Notes under the pieces: generated by a model
What the model saw: only the letters and a program-made list of their open reading frames with translations
What the model was told of the DNA's origin: nothing
The model's database searches: none
Position numbers and translations under genes: made by a program
Shown: positions 16,068 through 23,638 of the stretch, in pieces
Layout: each line of letters starts with the position of its first letter
Numbering within the stretch: the stretch's first letter is position 1
From: Cyanobacteria bacterium UBA7753
Lineage (GTDB): Bacteria > Cyanobacteriota > Vampirovibrionia > Gastranaerophilales > Gastranaerophilaceae
Assembly: GCA_002481545.1 (NCBI GenBank)
Contig: DLEF01000057.1
Span: 6,539-70,538 of the forward strand
Direction: 5' to 3'
Length of the DNA: 64,000 nt

Positions 16068-17489
16068 ATGAAAAACAGTATTTTATTTGTCGGTGAAAAT
16101 TACCCGAAATGGGCGGAAGAGTTAGAGAAAAGCTTTAATCTAAGAAAAGAACCAAACACATTGAAAGCTTATATGTCAATCTTTGAGTCCGTTCCTGACG
16201 CAATAATATATAATGTTTCGGATTTGTTTTACGACGGATTTTATATGTACTCTTTATTGAACAAAAAAGACAGTACTAAGAAAATTCCTTTTATTTTGAC
16301 AGGAAAGGAACTCCCTGAAAATATCGATTTCAAAAACGCAGTTAAGGCTGACGCAGATTTTAAAAAAAATGCCGAGGATAACATAAATAAAATTATTTCG
16401 GATAAAAAATTATCCGATGAGGACAAAGCCTCAATCAAAAAAGATGAACCGAATACGAACGACATCCAAGATTATACAAAATGTATTTTGGAAGAGTTGT
16501 TACTCGCCTCTGCAATAACGGAAGAGTTTAAAACATTGATAGATTCTATGAACTTTGAGAACGTGTTAGTCGAAAACATCTTCAAGATAATCAATAAATA
16601 CTTGGATTACGATGTCGCGGGGATATTTATAAACGATTCGGACGAATCTTCAAGGAATGTATTGAGCCTATCGGTTCCGCACAATAATGTAACGGTTGAG
16701 ACTACAAACGCAATAAGAGATGAATTTTTCGATGAAATGGAAAAATACAAACGCGTAAACGAAATCCAATGTAATTTAACAGTGGGCAATGTTGCGGAAA
16801 AGAGCGATATAACGGCAAGGGATTTCAAATTTGCAAAAATTATACCTTACAAATACGATGATAAGTTGACGGGCGGAATATTCTTCTGCTCGACAAAACA
16901 ACCTGATGTTTGGCAAAATATGTTCTTTGAAGTTATAAAACGCGAAATGGACGCAGTTTTAAAACTCAAATATTTGTTCAACGAACAGGCAAAGAATGCG
17001 TTTAAGGATCCAATGACAGGGTTATATACAAGACAATTGTTTGATTCCAACCTTGAGAACGAATTTTTCAGAGCAAGACGTTATGTCTTCAATTTCTCGC
17101 TTGCTATGCTCGATGTGGATTATTTAAGCAAGATAAACGAGGAATACGGAAAAGACTTCGGGGATTACGTTTTGACGGAATTAAGCAACGTATTAAAAAA
17201 TGTATTCAGACGTACCGACCTTATCTACAGATACGGCGGAGAAGAAATAATTATTTATCTGCCGTCCACGCCTATCACAAAGGCGCTAATCCCGATTGAA
17301 CGTTTGCGCGATAAAATAGCAAACCATAAGTTTGAAAAAGACGGCAAAAGCGCGAAAGTAACCGTAAGTATCGGATTATGCGCAAATTATTCTAAGTTTA
17401 CGGAGCCGATACAGCTTTTGGACGGGGTTGCTAATGCAATGATGAGGGCTAAAGAGAGAGGAAGAAACAAAGTTGACATCTTTGAATAA
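16068..17489 (+). CDS. Diguanylate cyclase (GGDEF) with N-terminal sensor regions
   Basis: A 473-residue protein that probably makes cyclic di-GMP. The GGDEF domain occupies about 305-473: KDPMTGLYTRQLFDSNLE, the active-site RYGGEEI, and an upstream RRTD five residues before it that forms the RxxD inhibitory site, so product feedback is likely. Residues about 140-290 resemble a GAF-like sensor domain. The first ~110 residues look like a degenerate receiver domain without a clear phospho-acceptor Asp. A TATAAT lies at 16015-16020. Its end overlaps hydE by 17 bases. No EAL domain is present. Confidence 0.88.
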   Translation: MKNSILFVGENYPKWAEELEKSFNLRKEPNTLKAYMSIFESVPDAIIYNVSDLFYDGFYMYSLLNKKDSTKKIPFILTGKELPENIDFKNAVKADADFKKNAEDNINKIISDKKLSDEDKASIKKDEPNTNDIQDYTKCILEELLLASAITEEFKTLIDSMNFENVLVENIFKIINKYLDYDVAGIFINDSDESSRNVLSLSVPHNNVTVETTNAIRDEFFDEMEKYKRVNEIQCNLTVGNVAEKSDITARDFKFAKIIPYKYDDKLTGGIFFCSTKQPDVWQNMFFEVIKREMDAVLKLKYLFNEQAKNAFKDPMTGLYTRQLFDSNLENEFFRARRYVFNFSLAMLDVDYLSKINEEYGKDFGDYVLTELSNVLKNVFRRTDLIYRYGGEEIIIYLPSTPITKALIPIERLRDKIANHKFEKDGKSAKVTVSIGLCANYSKFTEPIQLLDGVANAMMRAKERGRNKVDIFE

Positions 17490-18522
17490 TATTCTTGATA
17501 AAGCCTGCAAAACCCATGATTTGGAAAAGGAAGAAATTGTTGAGCTGTTAAATTCCGACGGGAAAGAGTTGTACAAACGCGCCGACGAAGTAAGAAAAGA
17601 ATATGTCGGGGATGGAGTACACCTGCGCGGACTGATTGAGTTTTCAAATATATGTAAACAGCAGTGCAAATATTGCGGTTTGCGCTCGCCTAACAACGAT
17701 GTAAAGCGTTATCGGCTTGAACCTGATGAAGTTATCAAGTATGCAAAAAAAGGCGCTGATTTGGGCTATAAAACGCTTGTATTACAATCAGGCGAGGACA
17801 GCTACTTTGATGTCGATAAAATGTGTTATATCGTGTCCGAGATAAAAAAGAACGATGTTGCGGTAACCTTGAGCATAGGAGAACGCACGAGAGAAGAATA
17901 TAAGGCAATGCGCGAGGCGGGTGCCGACAGATATTTGATAAGGATTGAGACATCGGACAAAGATTTGTACAAAAAAATGCACCCGAATATGAGCTATGAC
18001 AACAGAGTCAGATGCCTCAAAGACATCAAAGAACTGGGCTATGAAGTCGGGACGGGGTGTCTTGTGGGGCTGCCGGGGCAGAGTGTTGAATCTCTCTCGG
18101 GAGATATTTTGTTCTTTAAAGATATCGGAGCCGACATGGTAGGCGTCGGACCTTTTATTCCGCACCCGAAAACACCTTTAAAATCTGAATTAAATCCGAA
18201 AAATTTCGATATGGCACTAAAGATAATGGCAATCACCCGTTTGATATTGCCATATGATAACATCCCCGCAACTACGGCAATGGAGACAATAAACCCTAAC
18301 GGCAGAATGATTGCGCTGCAGAGCGGGGCAAATGTCGTTATGCCGAATATTCTGGATAGTGAGTATAAACTCAAATACGAGATTTATCCGGGGAAAATTT
18401 GCCTTAATGACCGCGGTGAAAAATGCCGAGGCTGTATAGAAGCAAAGATTAATTCAATCGGCAGATACGTCGCTAAAGATAAGGGGTTTAGGAAACATAA
18501 GGCAAACTCCGACAAAGATTAG
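17473..18522 (+). CDS. hydE: [FeFe]-hydrogenase maturase, radical SAM protein HydE
   Basis: A 349-residue radical SAM enzyme of the BioB-like group that acts in building the 2Fe subcluster of [FeFe]-hydrogenase. The radical-SAM motif is C-KQQ-C-KY-C (Cys61, 65, 68). Further HydE features are ERTREEY, the LIRIETSDKDLYKKMHP block, GCLVGLPGQ, VGPFIPHPKTP and C-terminal cysteines in ICLNDRGEKCRGC, equivalent to the optional second cluster. The start is TTG 17473, with GAGGAAG at 17458-17464, inside the cyclase gene. PylB or ThiH would lack this combination. Confidence 0.92.
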   Translation: MTSLNNILDKACKTHDLEKEEIVELLNSDGKELYKRADEVRKEYVGDGVHLRGLIEFSNICKQQCKYCGLRSPNNDVKRYRLEPDEVIKYAKKGADLGYKTLVLQSGEDSYFDVDKMCYIVSEIKKNDVAVTLSIGERTREEYKAMREAGADRYLIRIETSDKDLYKKMHPNMSYDNRVRCLKDIKELGYEVGTGCLVGLPGQSVESLSGDILFFKDIGADMVGVGPFIPHPKTPLKSELNPKNFDMALKIMAITRLILPYDNIPATTAMETINPNGRMIALQSGANVVMPNILDSEYKLKYEIYPGKICLNDRGEKCRGCIEAKINSIGRYVAKDKGFRKHKANSDKD

Positions 18523-18558
18523 TAACATGTTGACTTCTAACTAATCCAAAACTATCGC

Positions 18559-18586
18559 TTGACATTATCTTTTGAGCAAGTAGAAT
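18559..18586 (+). promoter_or_regulatory. Promoter of tRNA-Glu
   Basis: A consensus TTGACA (18559-18564) and TAGAAT (18581-18586) with a 16-base spacer lie 16 bases before the tRNA 5' end. This is one of the best sigma70 matches in the window. Confidence 0.75.
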
Positions 18587-18602
18587 AATTAATATGTCAC
18601 GA

Positions 18603-18678
18603 GCCCCCATCGTCTAGAGGCCTAGGACAACACCCTTTCACGGTGTAGACAGCAATTCGAATTTGCTTGGGGGTACCA
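18603..18678 (+). tRNA. tRNA-Glu (anticodon TTC)
   Basis: A full cloverleaf can be folded. The acceptor stem is GCCCCCA/TGGGGGT with G1-U72 wobble, the anticodon loop is CTTTCAC (anticodon TTC) on a CACC-type stem, the T-arm is AGCAA-TTCGAAT-TTGCT, the discriminator base is A, and CCA is encoded. The G1-U72 pair and the GGGGGTA end are typical of cyanobacterial and chloroplast tRNA-Glu, which in those lineages also feeds tetrapyrrole synthesis. It has its own promoter and terminator. Confidence 0.96.
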
Positions 18679-18682
18679 TTTT

Positions 18683-18710
18683 AAAAAGCCACTCTGTGAG
18701 TGGTTTTTTT
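18683..18710 (+). terminator. Terminator after tRNA-Glu
   Basis: AAAAAGCCACTC pairs with GAGTGGTTTTTT around a 3-base loop and runs into a T7 tract. It starts five bases after the tRNA CCA. Confidence 0.88.
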
Positions 18711-18826
18711 AGTGCTTATAGCGCAGATTTCCGCGGTTCTAATATTTCAAAGGTTATTCATTATAACCGTTTTAAAAACGTCATAATTGTATTATGGCGA
18801 AAAGTCAAACGGCGTCATGGGGTTTA

Positions 18827-19660
18827 CTAATCTTCTAAAACATCACGCCTTTGTACATCAATAATAGCAAGCGGAATATATTTTAGTAAATCAGATGCAA
18901 GTACCGAATACTCGCTCAACATTCCCGAGGCTATCTCTCCTGCTTTGCCGTGCAAATAAACAGCCAGTTTTGCAGCCTCAAAGTTAGACATCTTCTGCGC
19001 ACATAACCCCGCTATCATGCCTGTCAAAACATCCCCTGTTCCTGCCTTAGCGAGTGCGCTGTTGCCCGTATTATTTACATAAATATCTTTTTCTTTAGAG
19101 CAAACAACCGTGCTATGCATTTTTAAAACCGTTGTGCATCCGTATTTATCAGTAATCTCTTTTGCATACTGTATAGGCTTATCCAAGATATCTGAAACTT
19201 CCGCCTTCAAAAGTCTTGATGCCTCTTTTGGGTGCGGAGTCAAAATAAGGTTTTCAGGGAGCTTTGTATCTTCCTTCATCTTAGATAACAAATTCAGCCC
19301 GTCCGCGTCGATTATAACAGGTACAGCCAAGCTTGAGACGGTCTCCAATATTGATTTAAACAGTATTGATACGCTCAATTCCGTAGACAAACCGCAACCT
19401 ATTGAGATAACGTTATAATCAGGTATTTTCTTCTTTAAATTCTCTAACGGCAAATAAACAATATCGGACGTTCTCAAGGATACCGTATGCAATACCTTTG
19501 GAGAACTGGATAATGCAACATAACCGCAACCGACTTTAAGAGCCGATATAGAGGACAAATACGCAGCTCCGGTAAAAAACTCGGAACCCGCAATATTCAG
19601 AACCTTGCCGAAAGTTCCTTTATTGGAAAATTGTTCTCTTTTAGGAAGTTTAAATTCCAT
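18827..19660 (-). CDS. nnrD: ADP-dependent NAD(P)H-hydrate dehydratase
   Basis: A 277-residue ribokinase-like enzyme that repairs hydrated NADH/NADPH using ADP. Motifs: GKVLNIAGSEFFTGAAYLS (substrate loop), VIIDADGLNLL, LTPHPKEASRLL (the TPHPxE-type nucleotide motif) and NSALAKAGTGDVLTG with the catalytic Asp. The usual N-terminal epimerase (NnrE) domain is absent, so this is the stand-alone dehydratase, and an epimerase would have to be encoded elsewhere. The start overlaps the trmL stop by 11 bases; order pgsA-trmL-nnrD. A GAGGTGA site precedes the ATG. Confidence 0.9.
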   Translation of the reverse strand: MEFKLPKREQFSNKGTFGKVLNIAGSEFFTGAAYLSSISALKVGCGYVALSSSPKVLHTVSLRTSDIVYLPLENLKKKIPDYNVISIGCGLSTELSVSILFKSILETVSSLAVPVIIDADGLNLLSKMKEDTKLPENLILTPHPKEASRLLKAEVSDILDKPIQYAKEITDKYGCTTVLKMHSTVVCSKEKDIYVNNTGNSALAKAGTGDVLTGMIAGLCAQKMSNFEAAKLAVYLHGKAGEIASGMLSEYSVLASDLLKYIPLAIIDVQRRDVLED

Positions 19661-20099
19661 TCTGTTTAATCACCTCATATACGGCTACAGCTACCGAATT
19701 TGATAAATTCAGGCTTCTTTGTCCTTCTTTCATAGGCAAAGTAACCGCAGTATCCCTTGTTACATATTCTTTTGGCAAACCCCTTGATTCGGGACCGAAT
19801 ACCAAAAAATCTCCGTCTTTATACTTTACATCAGTATATAATTTTTTGCTCTTTGTTGTCAAATAGTAAAATGTAGCCTCGGGAAATCTCTCCTGCAAAT
19901 CTTCTATCGTGTGCACTCTCTCAATATGCACGCTGTCCCAATAATCAAGCCCCGCATGTTTAGTGTATTTATCAGAGAGAGAAAAACCGAGTTTCCCTAT
20001 CAAATACAAATCGGCACCCGTACATGCGCATAATCTTGCAATATTACCCGTATTTTGAGGGATTTCAGGTTCATACAAAGCTACATTAATCGTTGCCAT
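19650..20099 (-). CDS. trmL: tRNA (cytidine(34)-2'-O)-methyltransferase
   Basis: A 149-residue SPOUT-fold methyltransferase modifying the wobble base of tRNA-Leu. The N-terminus INVALYEPEIPQNTGNIARLC and the knotted C-terminal FGPESRGLP...LPMKEGQRSLNLSNSVAVAVYE are diagnostic of TrmL (YibK). The open frame runs from 20123, but ATG 20099 has AAGG at the right distance and matches the family start. It begins one base beyond the pgsA stop and overlaps nnrD. Confidence 0.94.
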   Translation of the reverse strand: MATINVALYEPEIPQNTGNIARLCACTGADLYLIGKLGFSLSDKYTKHAGLDYWDSVHIERVHTIEDLQERFPEATFYYLTTKSKKLYTDVKYKDGDFLVFGPESRGLPKEYVTRDTAVTLPMKEGQRSLNLSNSVAVAVYEVIKQNGI

Positions 20100-20100
20100 A

Positions 20101-20703
20101 TTATGCCTTAGCCTCGCTGTCACCTACAACATATTTTGCCTCAAGTACTACAGGCAACCCTCTGACTACGCAAAGAACGATTGCGATTATTGCTAACCAG
20201 TAACCCAATCTGTACATAGGACCTGAATAAGCCTCTAAGCAAGGTACCTGAGATGCGATAATAACGATAAACGCCAAAACTTTAGCTACGGCATAAGTTA
20301 TTCTCATAAACTTTGAGCCCGTTATCCATTTGCATATAGGATTACGCTGCATACCAAACGGAGTTAATCCCTTTTCCATAGCAGCACTTCTTATCGTATC
20401 CGTTATAAAACCTCTTGTTAAAGCGACAAGCGGGAACCATAAAGGAAGTAAATCCATATAAGCAAATACTACCCAATAAGTGTTCTCAACGATTCTGTCA
20501 CTCATAATATCCAACAGAGCACCAAGTTTTGATTGCTCGTTAAGCTTTCTTGCCAAATATCCGTCCAATCCGTCCAGTGAAAATGCAAGTATTGTCAAAA
20601 CCAATGCCCAAATACCCGCCGTAGAACTGTCGGTGAATACAACAAATAAATATACACCTATGAACATCAAAAATACTCTGAATATTGTTACAAAATTAGC
20701 CAA
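20101..20703 (-). CDS. pgsA: CDP-alcohol phosphatidyltransferase, probably PgsA
   Basis: A 200-residue integral membrane enzyme of the CDP-alcohol phosphatidyltransferase family, most likely making phosphatidylglycerophosphate from CDP-diacylglycerol (CdsA product) and glycerol-3-phosphate. The catalytic motif is complete: DGYLARKLNEQSKLGALLD followed by IMSD (D-G-x2-A-R-x8-G-x3-D-x3-D). Four to six hydrophobic segments surround it. The start is TTG 20703 behind a strong AAGGAG; the longer frame to 20754 runs through intergenic repeat copy C and is not coding. Phosphatidylserine synthase is a less likely alternative. Confidence 0.88.
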   Translation of the reverse strand: MANFVTIFRVFLMFIGVYLFVVFTDSSTAGIWALVLTILAFSLDGLDGYLARKLNEQSKLGALLDIMSDRIVENTYWVVFAYMDLLPLWFPLVALTRGFITDTIRSAAMEKGLTPFGMQRNPICKWITGSKFMRITYAVAKVLAFIVIIASQVPCLEAYSGPMYRLGYWLAIIAIVLCVVRGLPVVLEAKYVVGDSEAKA

Positions 20704-20735
20704 TTTTATCTCCTTATTATTTATTTTATAGCGTT

Positions 20736-20755
20736 GGTGCGGTGGTGACCGCACC
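20736..20755. repeat. GGTGCGGT stem-loop, copy C
   Basis: GGTGCGGT-GGTG-ACCGCACC, a perfect 8-bp stem followed by CTAC, lies in the 5' leader of pgsA, 33 bases before its TTG start. Beyond it, 20771-20787 shares the sequence CATAATGAATTACG (read on the minus strand) with the region before copy E at 42575-42588, so the repeat unit is longer than the hairpin. Confidence 0.72.
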
Positions 20756-20792
20756 CTACACTTTTATTTAATTCGTAATTCATTATGTCATT

Positions 20793-20809
20793 GTCAGGCA
20801 GTGCCTGAC
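20793..20809. repeat. GTCAGGCA palindrome
   Basis: GTCAGGCA and TGCCTGAC form a perfect 8-bp stem around a single base, between pgsA and the Gfo/Idh gene end. A related GTCAGGG...CCCTGAC hairpin is at 21877-21897. Confidence 0.6.
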
Positions 20810-20832
20810 CTACATACTAGGAGCATTACTCT

Positions 20833-21849
20833 TTATTTGCCCCGTTTTTGTTTTGTTCTTGAAAGAGCGAAACTCTTTTTGTCTAACTTAGCCAAGTCAC
20901 CGCCAAGCATTACTTTTTCAGCTTCTTCCAAAATCTTGGTTACATTGTAGCCGTTTTCTCCGTCAGAACGAGCCTTGTGACCTTGTTCACAACATCTGAT
21001 GAAGTGTTGGCATTCCAACTTCAACGGTTCAATCTCTAAGTAATCTACAGGAATATCCTGTGCCTTGCCCTCAGCGAAGTTATCATACAAGGTCAACTTG
21101 TTTTCAGGTACCGTATCATCCATTATTGCGGTTGCCTTAGTACCTCTGACAAGCAATTTTACATATTTTTGAGGGGTAATCCAACTATCGGAAATATAGC
21201 CGATTACACCGTCTTCAAACTCGATACAAATATGGGTTATATCCATAATAACGTTCTTTTCGGTTGAACATCCGACAGCAGACATAACTCTTACAGGGTG
21301 TTTGCCTGTTACATAAGATATCATTGAAACATCATGCGGAGCCAAATCCCACATAACACTTCTGTCGTTTTTGAAATAGTTAACATTCAATCTGTCACTT
21401 TGAGCGTAAACGACATCACCCAACTTACCCTCTTCAATCAACATTTTCAATCTGTTTACTGCAGGGTGATATAAAAGCAAGTGACCTACCATAAGAATAA
21501 GCCCTTTTTCGTTTGCTAAATCCATAAGGTCTTTAGCTTCTTGTGCAACGGTTGAGATAGGTTTTTCAACATAAACGTTTTTACCTGCCTCAAGCATCTT
21601 TTTAACAATACCGTAGTGAGTATGGCTCGGAGTAACAACCGCAACACAAGTAATTTCAGGATTATCTATAATCTCTTGCATATCACTTATAACATTTACT
21701 GTAGGATACAGTGTTTTTATCTTCTTTCTTGTTTCTTCATCTAAATCACATACCGTATCAAGTACGTTCAAATTAAAGAAGTTACGGACAATGTTCTTTC
21801 CCCACATTCCGTATCCGATTACCGCTACTCTTGCTTTCTTATGCTGCAT
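20833..21849 (-). CDS. Gfo/Idh/MocA-family NAD(P)-dependent sugar oxidoreductase
   Basis: A 338-residue oxidoreductase. The N-terminal Rossmann fold has the GYGMWGKNIVRNF dinucleotide loop and VTPSHTHYGIVKKMLEAGKNVYVEKPIS, where the EKP lysine is catalytic in the family. The C-terminal beta-sheet domain carries WDLAPHDVSMI with the conserved His. The WDLAPHDVSM pattern and overall sequence are closest in style to UDP-N-acetylglucosaminuronate 3-dehydrogenase (WlbA/WbpB)-like enzymes of surface sugar synthesis, but no sugar genes are adjacent to confirm this. Start with AGAGG. Neighbours are pgsA and panC. Confidence 0.85.
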   Translation of the reverse strand: MQHKKARVAVIGYGMWGKNIVRNFFNLNVLDTVCDLDEETRKKIKTLYPTVNVISDMQEIIDNPEITCVAVVTPSHTHYGIVKKMLEAGKNVYVEKPISTVAQEAKDLMDLANEKGLILMVGHLLLYHPAVNRLKMLIEEGKLGDVVYAQSDRLNVNYFKNDRSVMWDLAPHDVSMISYVTGKHPVRVMSAVGCSTEKNVIMDITHICIEFEDGVIGYISDSWITPQKYVKLLVRGTKATAIMDDTVPENKLTLYDNFAEGKAQDIPVDYLEIEPLKLECQHFIRCCEQGHKARSDGENGYNVTKILEEAEKVMLGGDLAKLDKKSFALSRTKQKRGK

Positions 21850-21876
21850 ATTATTTACCTCTGTTCATTCCCTCTT

Positions 21877-21897
21877 GTCAGGGAACCACCCCCTGAC
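21877..21897. repeat. GTCAGGG/CCCTGAC hairpin
   Basis: A perfect 7-bp stem with a 7-base loop between panC and the Gfo/Idh gene. On the minus strand it could lie in the leader of the oxidoreductase or act as a weak terminator of panC. Similar TCAGG palindromes occur at 20793 and as the fragment CCTGACAGGG after pyrG (about 44257). Confidence 0.5.
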
Positions 21898-21918
21898 TCT
21901 TATTGTTTGTGCTCTGAC

Positions 21919-22773
21919 TTATTTCAACAAAATATTATCTATAAGTCTTACTCCGTGTACTCTGCAAGCTATCAGAACTAACGTATTGTCATCAGCCTTT
22001 GTTTTATCTTCCAAATTGTCTTTGTCAACAAATTCAAGATATTCCAAATCATGATTTTCATTCAAAAACTTTAACGAAGTTTCTTTTAGTGCAGAAATAT
22101 CTGTTATGCCTTTATTATAGCATGCTTTGATATTATTCAAAATTTGGCTTAATGCAAGCGCATCAACCTTACCTTTTTCATCCAAATATTTATTTCTCGA
22201 TGAGAGTGCCAACCCTGACGGTTCTCTGACAATCGGGCATTCAATCAATTCAATCGGAACATTCAAATCATGAACCATTTTATTCAAAATAATAAACTGT
22301 TGTGCGTCTTTTTGACCGAAAAATCCGTAATCCGCTTGTGTAATATTAAACAATTTCATTACAACGGTACAAACCCCGTCAAAGTGTCCTACTCTTGTTT
22401 TTCCGCATAATTTATTTACATAAAAATACGGAGGCGCAACATATGTCAAAGTATCATTTGAAAGTCTCTGACCTTTACCGTACATCTCATCTGGTGACGG
22501 AGCAAAGATTATATCAGCTCCTATCCCTTCTGCCAATTTAACATCAGCGTCCAATGTTCTCGGATATTTGTCATAATCTTCCGCAGGTCCGAACTGGATG
22601 GGGTTTACAAATACGGATACAACTACTTTATCACATTTTTCAACTGCTTTTTTAATCAGTGATGCATGTCCTGCATGCAACGCACCCATTGTAGGAACAA
22701 CCCCTACAGTCAAACCTTCTTTTTTCCATTGTTTTACATTATCTCTGACTTCTTTTATTGTATGTACTAACAT
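21919..22773 (-). CDS. panC: Pantothenate synthetase
   Basis: A 284-residue ATP-dependent ligase joining pantoate and beta-alanine in vitamin B5/CoA synthesis. Nucleotidyltransferase signatures: VPTMGALHAGHASLIKKA (HxGH), VSVFVNPIQFGPAEDYDKYPR, DYGFFGQKDAQQF and REPSGLALSSRNKYL (KMSKS-like). Length is normal. Its start overlaps the panB stop by 7 bases, so the pair is translationally coupled. panD is not present in the window. Confidence 0.97.
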   Translation of the reverse strand: MLVHTIKEVRDNVKQWKKEGLTVGVVPTMGALHAGHASLIKKAVEKCDKVVVSVFVNPIQFGPAEDYDKYPRTLDADVKLAEGIGADIIFAPSPDEMYGKGQRLSNDTLTYVAPPYFYVNKLCGKTRVGHFDGVCTVVMKLFNITQADYGFFGQKDAQQFIILNKMVHDLNVPIELIECPIVREPSGLALSSRNKYLDEKGKVDALALSQILNNIKACYNKGITDISALKETSLKFLNENHDLEYLEFVDKDNLEDKTKADDNTLVLIACRVHGVRLIDNILLK

Positions 22774-23618
22774 AAAGCTGCCTCTTTTTTCAATTTTTCA
22801 TTCTCATCTTCTTTGAGATTAAACACTTCATTCTCAGACGGATAATCACCAGATTTCACGTCTTCACAATATCTTTTTACCGCATCAAGTATAACTGATT
22901 TCATATCAGCGTATTTTCTCACAAACTTAGGTTGATAATCCGAGAATTTACCCAACATATCATCAGAGACAAGGACTTGTCCCGAGCAATACTTTCCTGC
23001 GCCTATACTTATTGTCGGAATATGAATATTTTCCGTAATATATTTTGCTGCTTCCTCAGGAACCATCTCCAACACAATGGCGAATGCTCCGACCTCTTCC
23101 AACTTTTTAGCCTTTTCAAGAAGTTCCTTAACGGCATCAACATTCTTCCCTTGGATAGCATGCCCGCCTATGGTATTTATTGATTGAGGCGTAAAACCGA
23201 GGTGTCCTAATACAGGAATACCAGCATCAATACAACGTCTCATAACTTTCAAAAGATAATCGTTGCAACCCTCTATCTTTACGGCATTAGCTCCTGCCTT
23301 CAACATATCACCGCAATTTTTGATTGCATCCTCAACGGATATGTTATAGCTCATAAACGGCATATCACCAATAACAAAGGCTCTGTTTACACCTCTCGCA
23401 ACCGCTCCCACAAATATCAACATTTCATTCATAGAAACAGATTGAGTTGACTCATAGCCCAAGGCTACATTTGCAAGAGAATCACCGACTAAGATTATAT
23501 CTGCACCCGCCTCATCTATATATTTAGCGGTTGAATAGTCATACGCTGTCAAAACGGCTATTTTTTCACCGTTGTCTTTCATCTTTTGTATAGTTTTTAC
23601 GTTTACCTTCTTGATCAT
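22767..23618 (-). CDS. panB: 3-methyl-2-oxobutanoate hydroxymethyltransferase
   Basis: A 283-residue TIM-barrel enzyme that makes ketopantoate from alpha-ketoisovalerate and methylene-THF, the first pantothenate step. Seen: KIAVLTAYDYSTAKYIDEAGAD, ILVGDSLANVALGYEST (metal-binding Asp), VIGDMPFMSY, AVKIEGC, LGHLGFTPQS and the catalytic Glu in VLEMVPEEAA. It opens the panB-panC pair, 21 bases downstream of yvcK. Confidence 0.97.
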   Translation of the reverse strand: MIKKVNVKTIQKMKDNGEKIAVLTAYDYSTAKYIDEAGADIILVGDSLANVALGYESTQSVSMNEMLIFVGAVARGVNRAFVIGDMPFMSYNISVEDAIKNCGDMLKAGANAVKIEGCNDYLLKVMRRCIDAGIPVLGHLGFTPQSINTIGGHAIQGKNVDAVKELLEKAKKLEEVGAFAIVLEMVPEEAAKYITENIHIPTISIGAGKYCSGQVLVSDDMLGKFSDYQPKFVRKYADMKSVILDAVKRYCEDVKSGDYPSENEVFNLKEDENEKLKKEAALC

Positions 23619-23638
23619 AATAATTCTCTTATTTTTTA

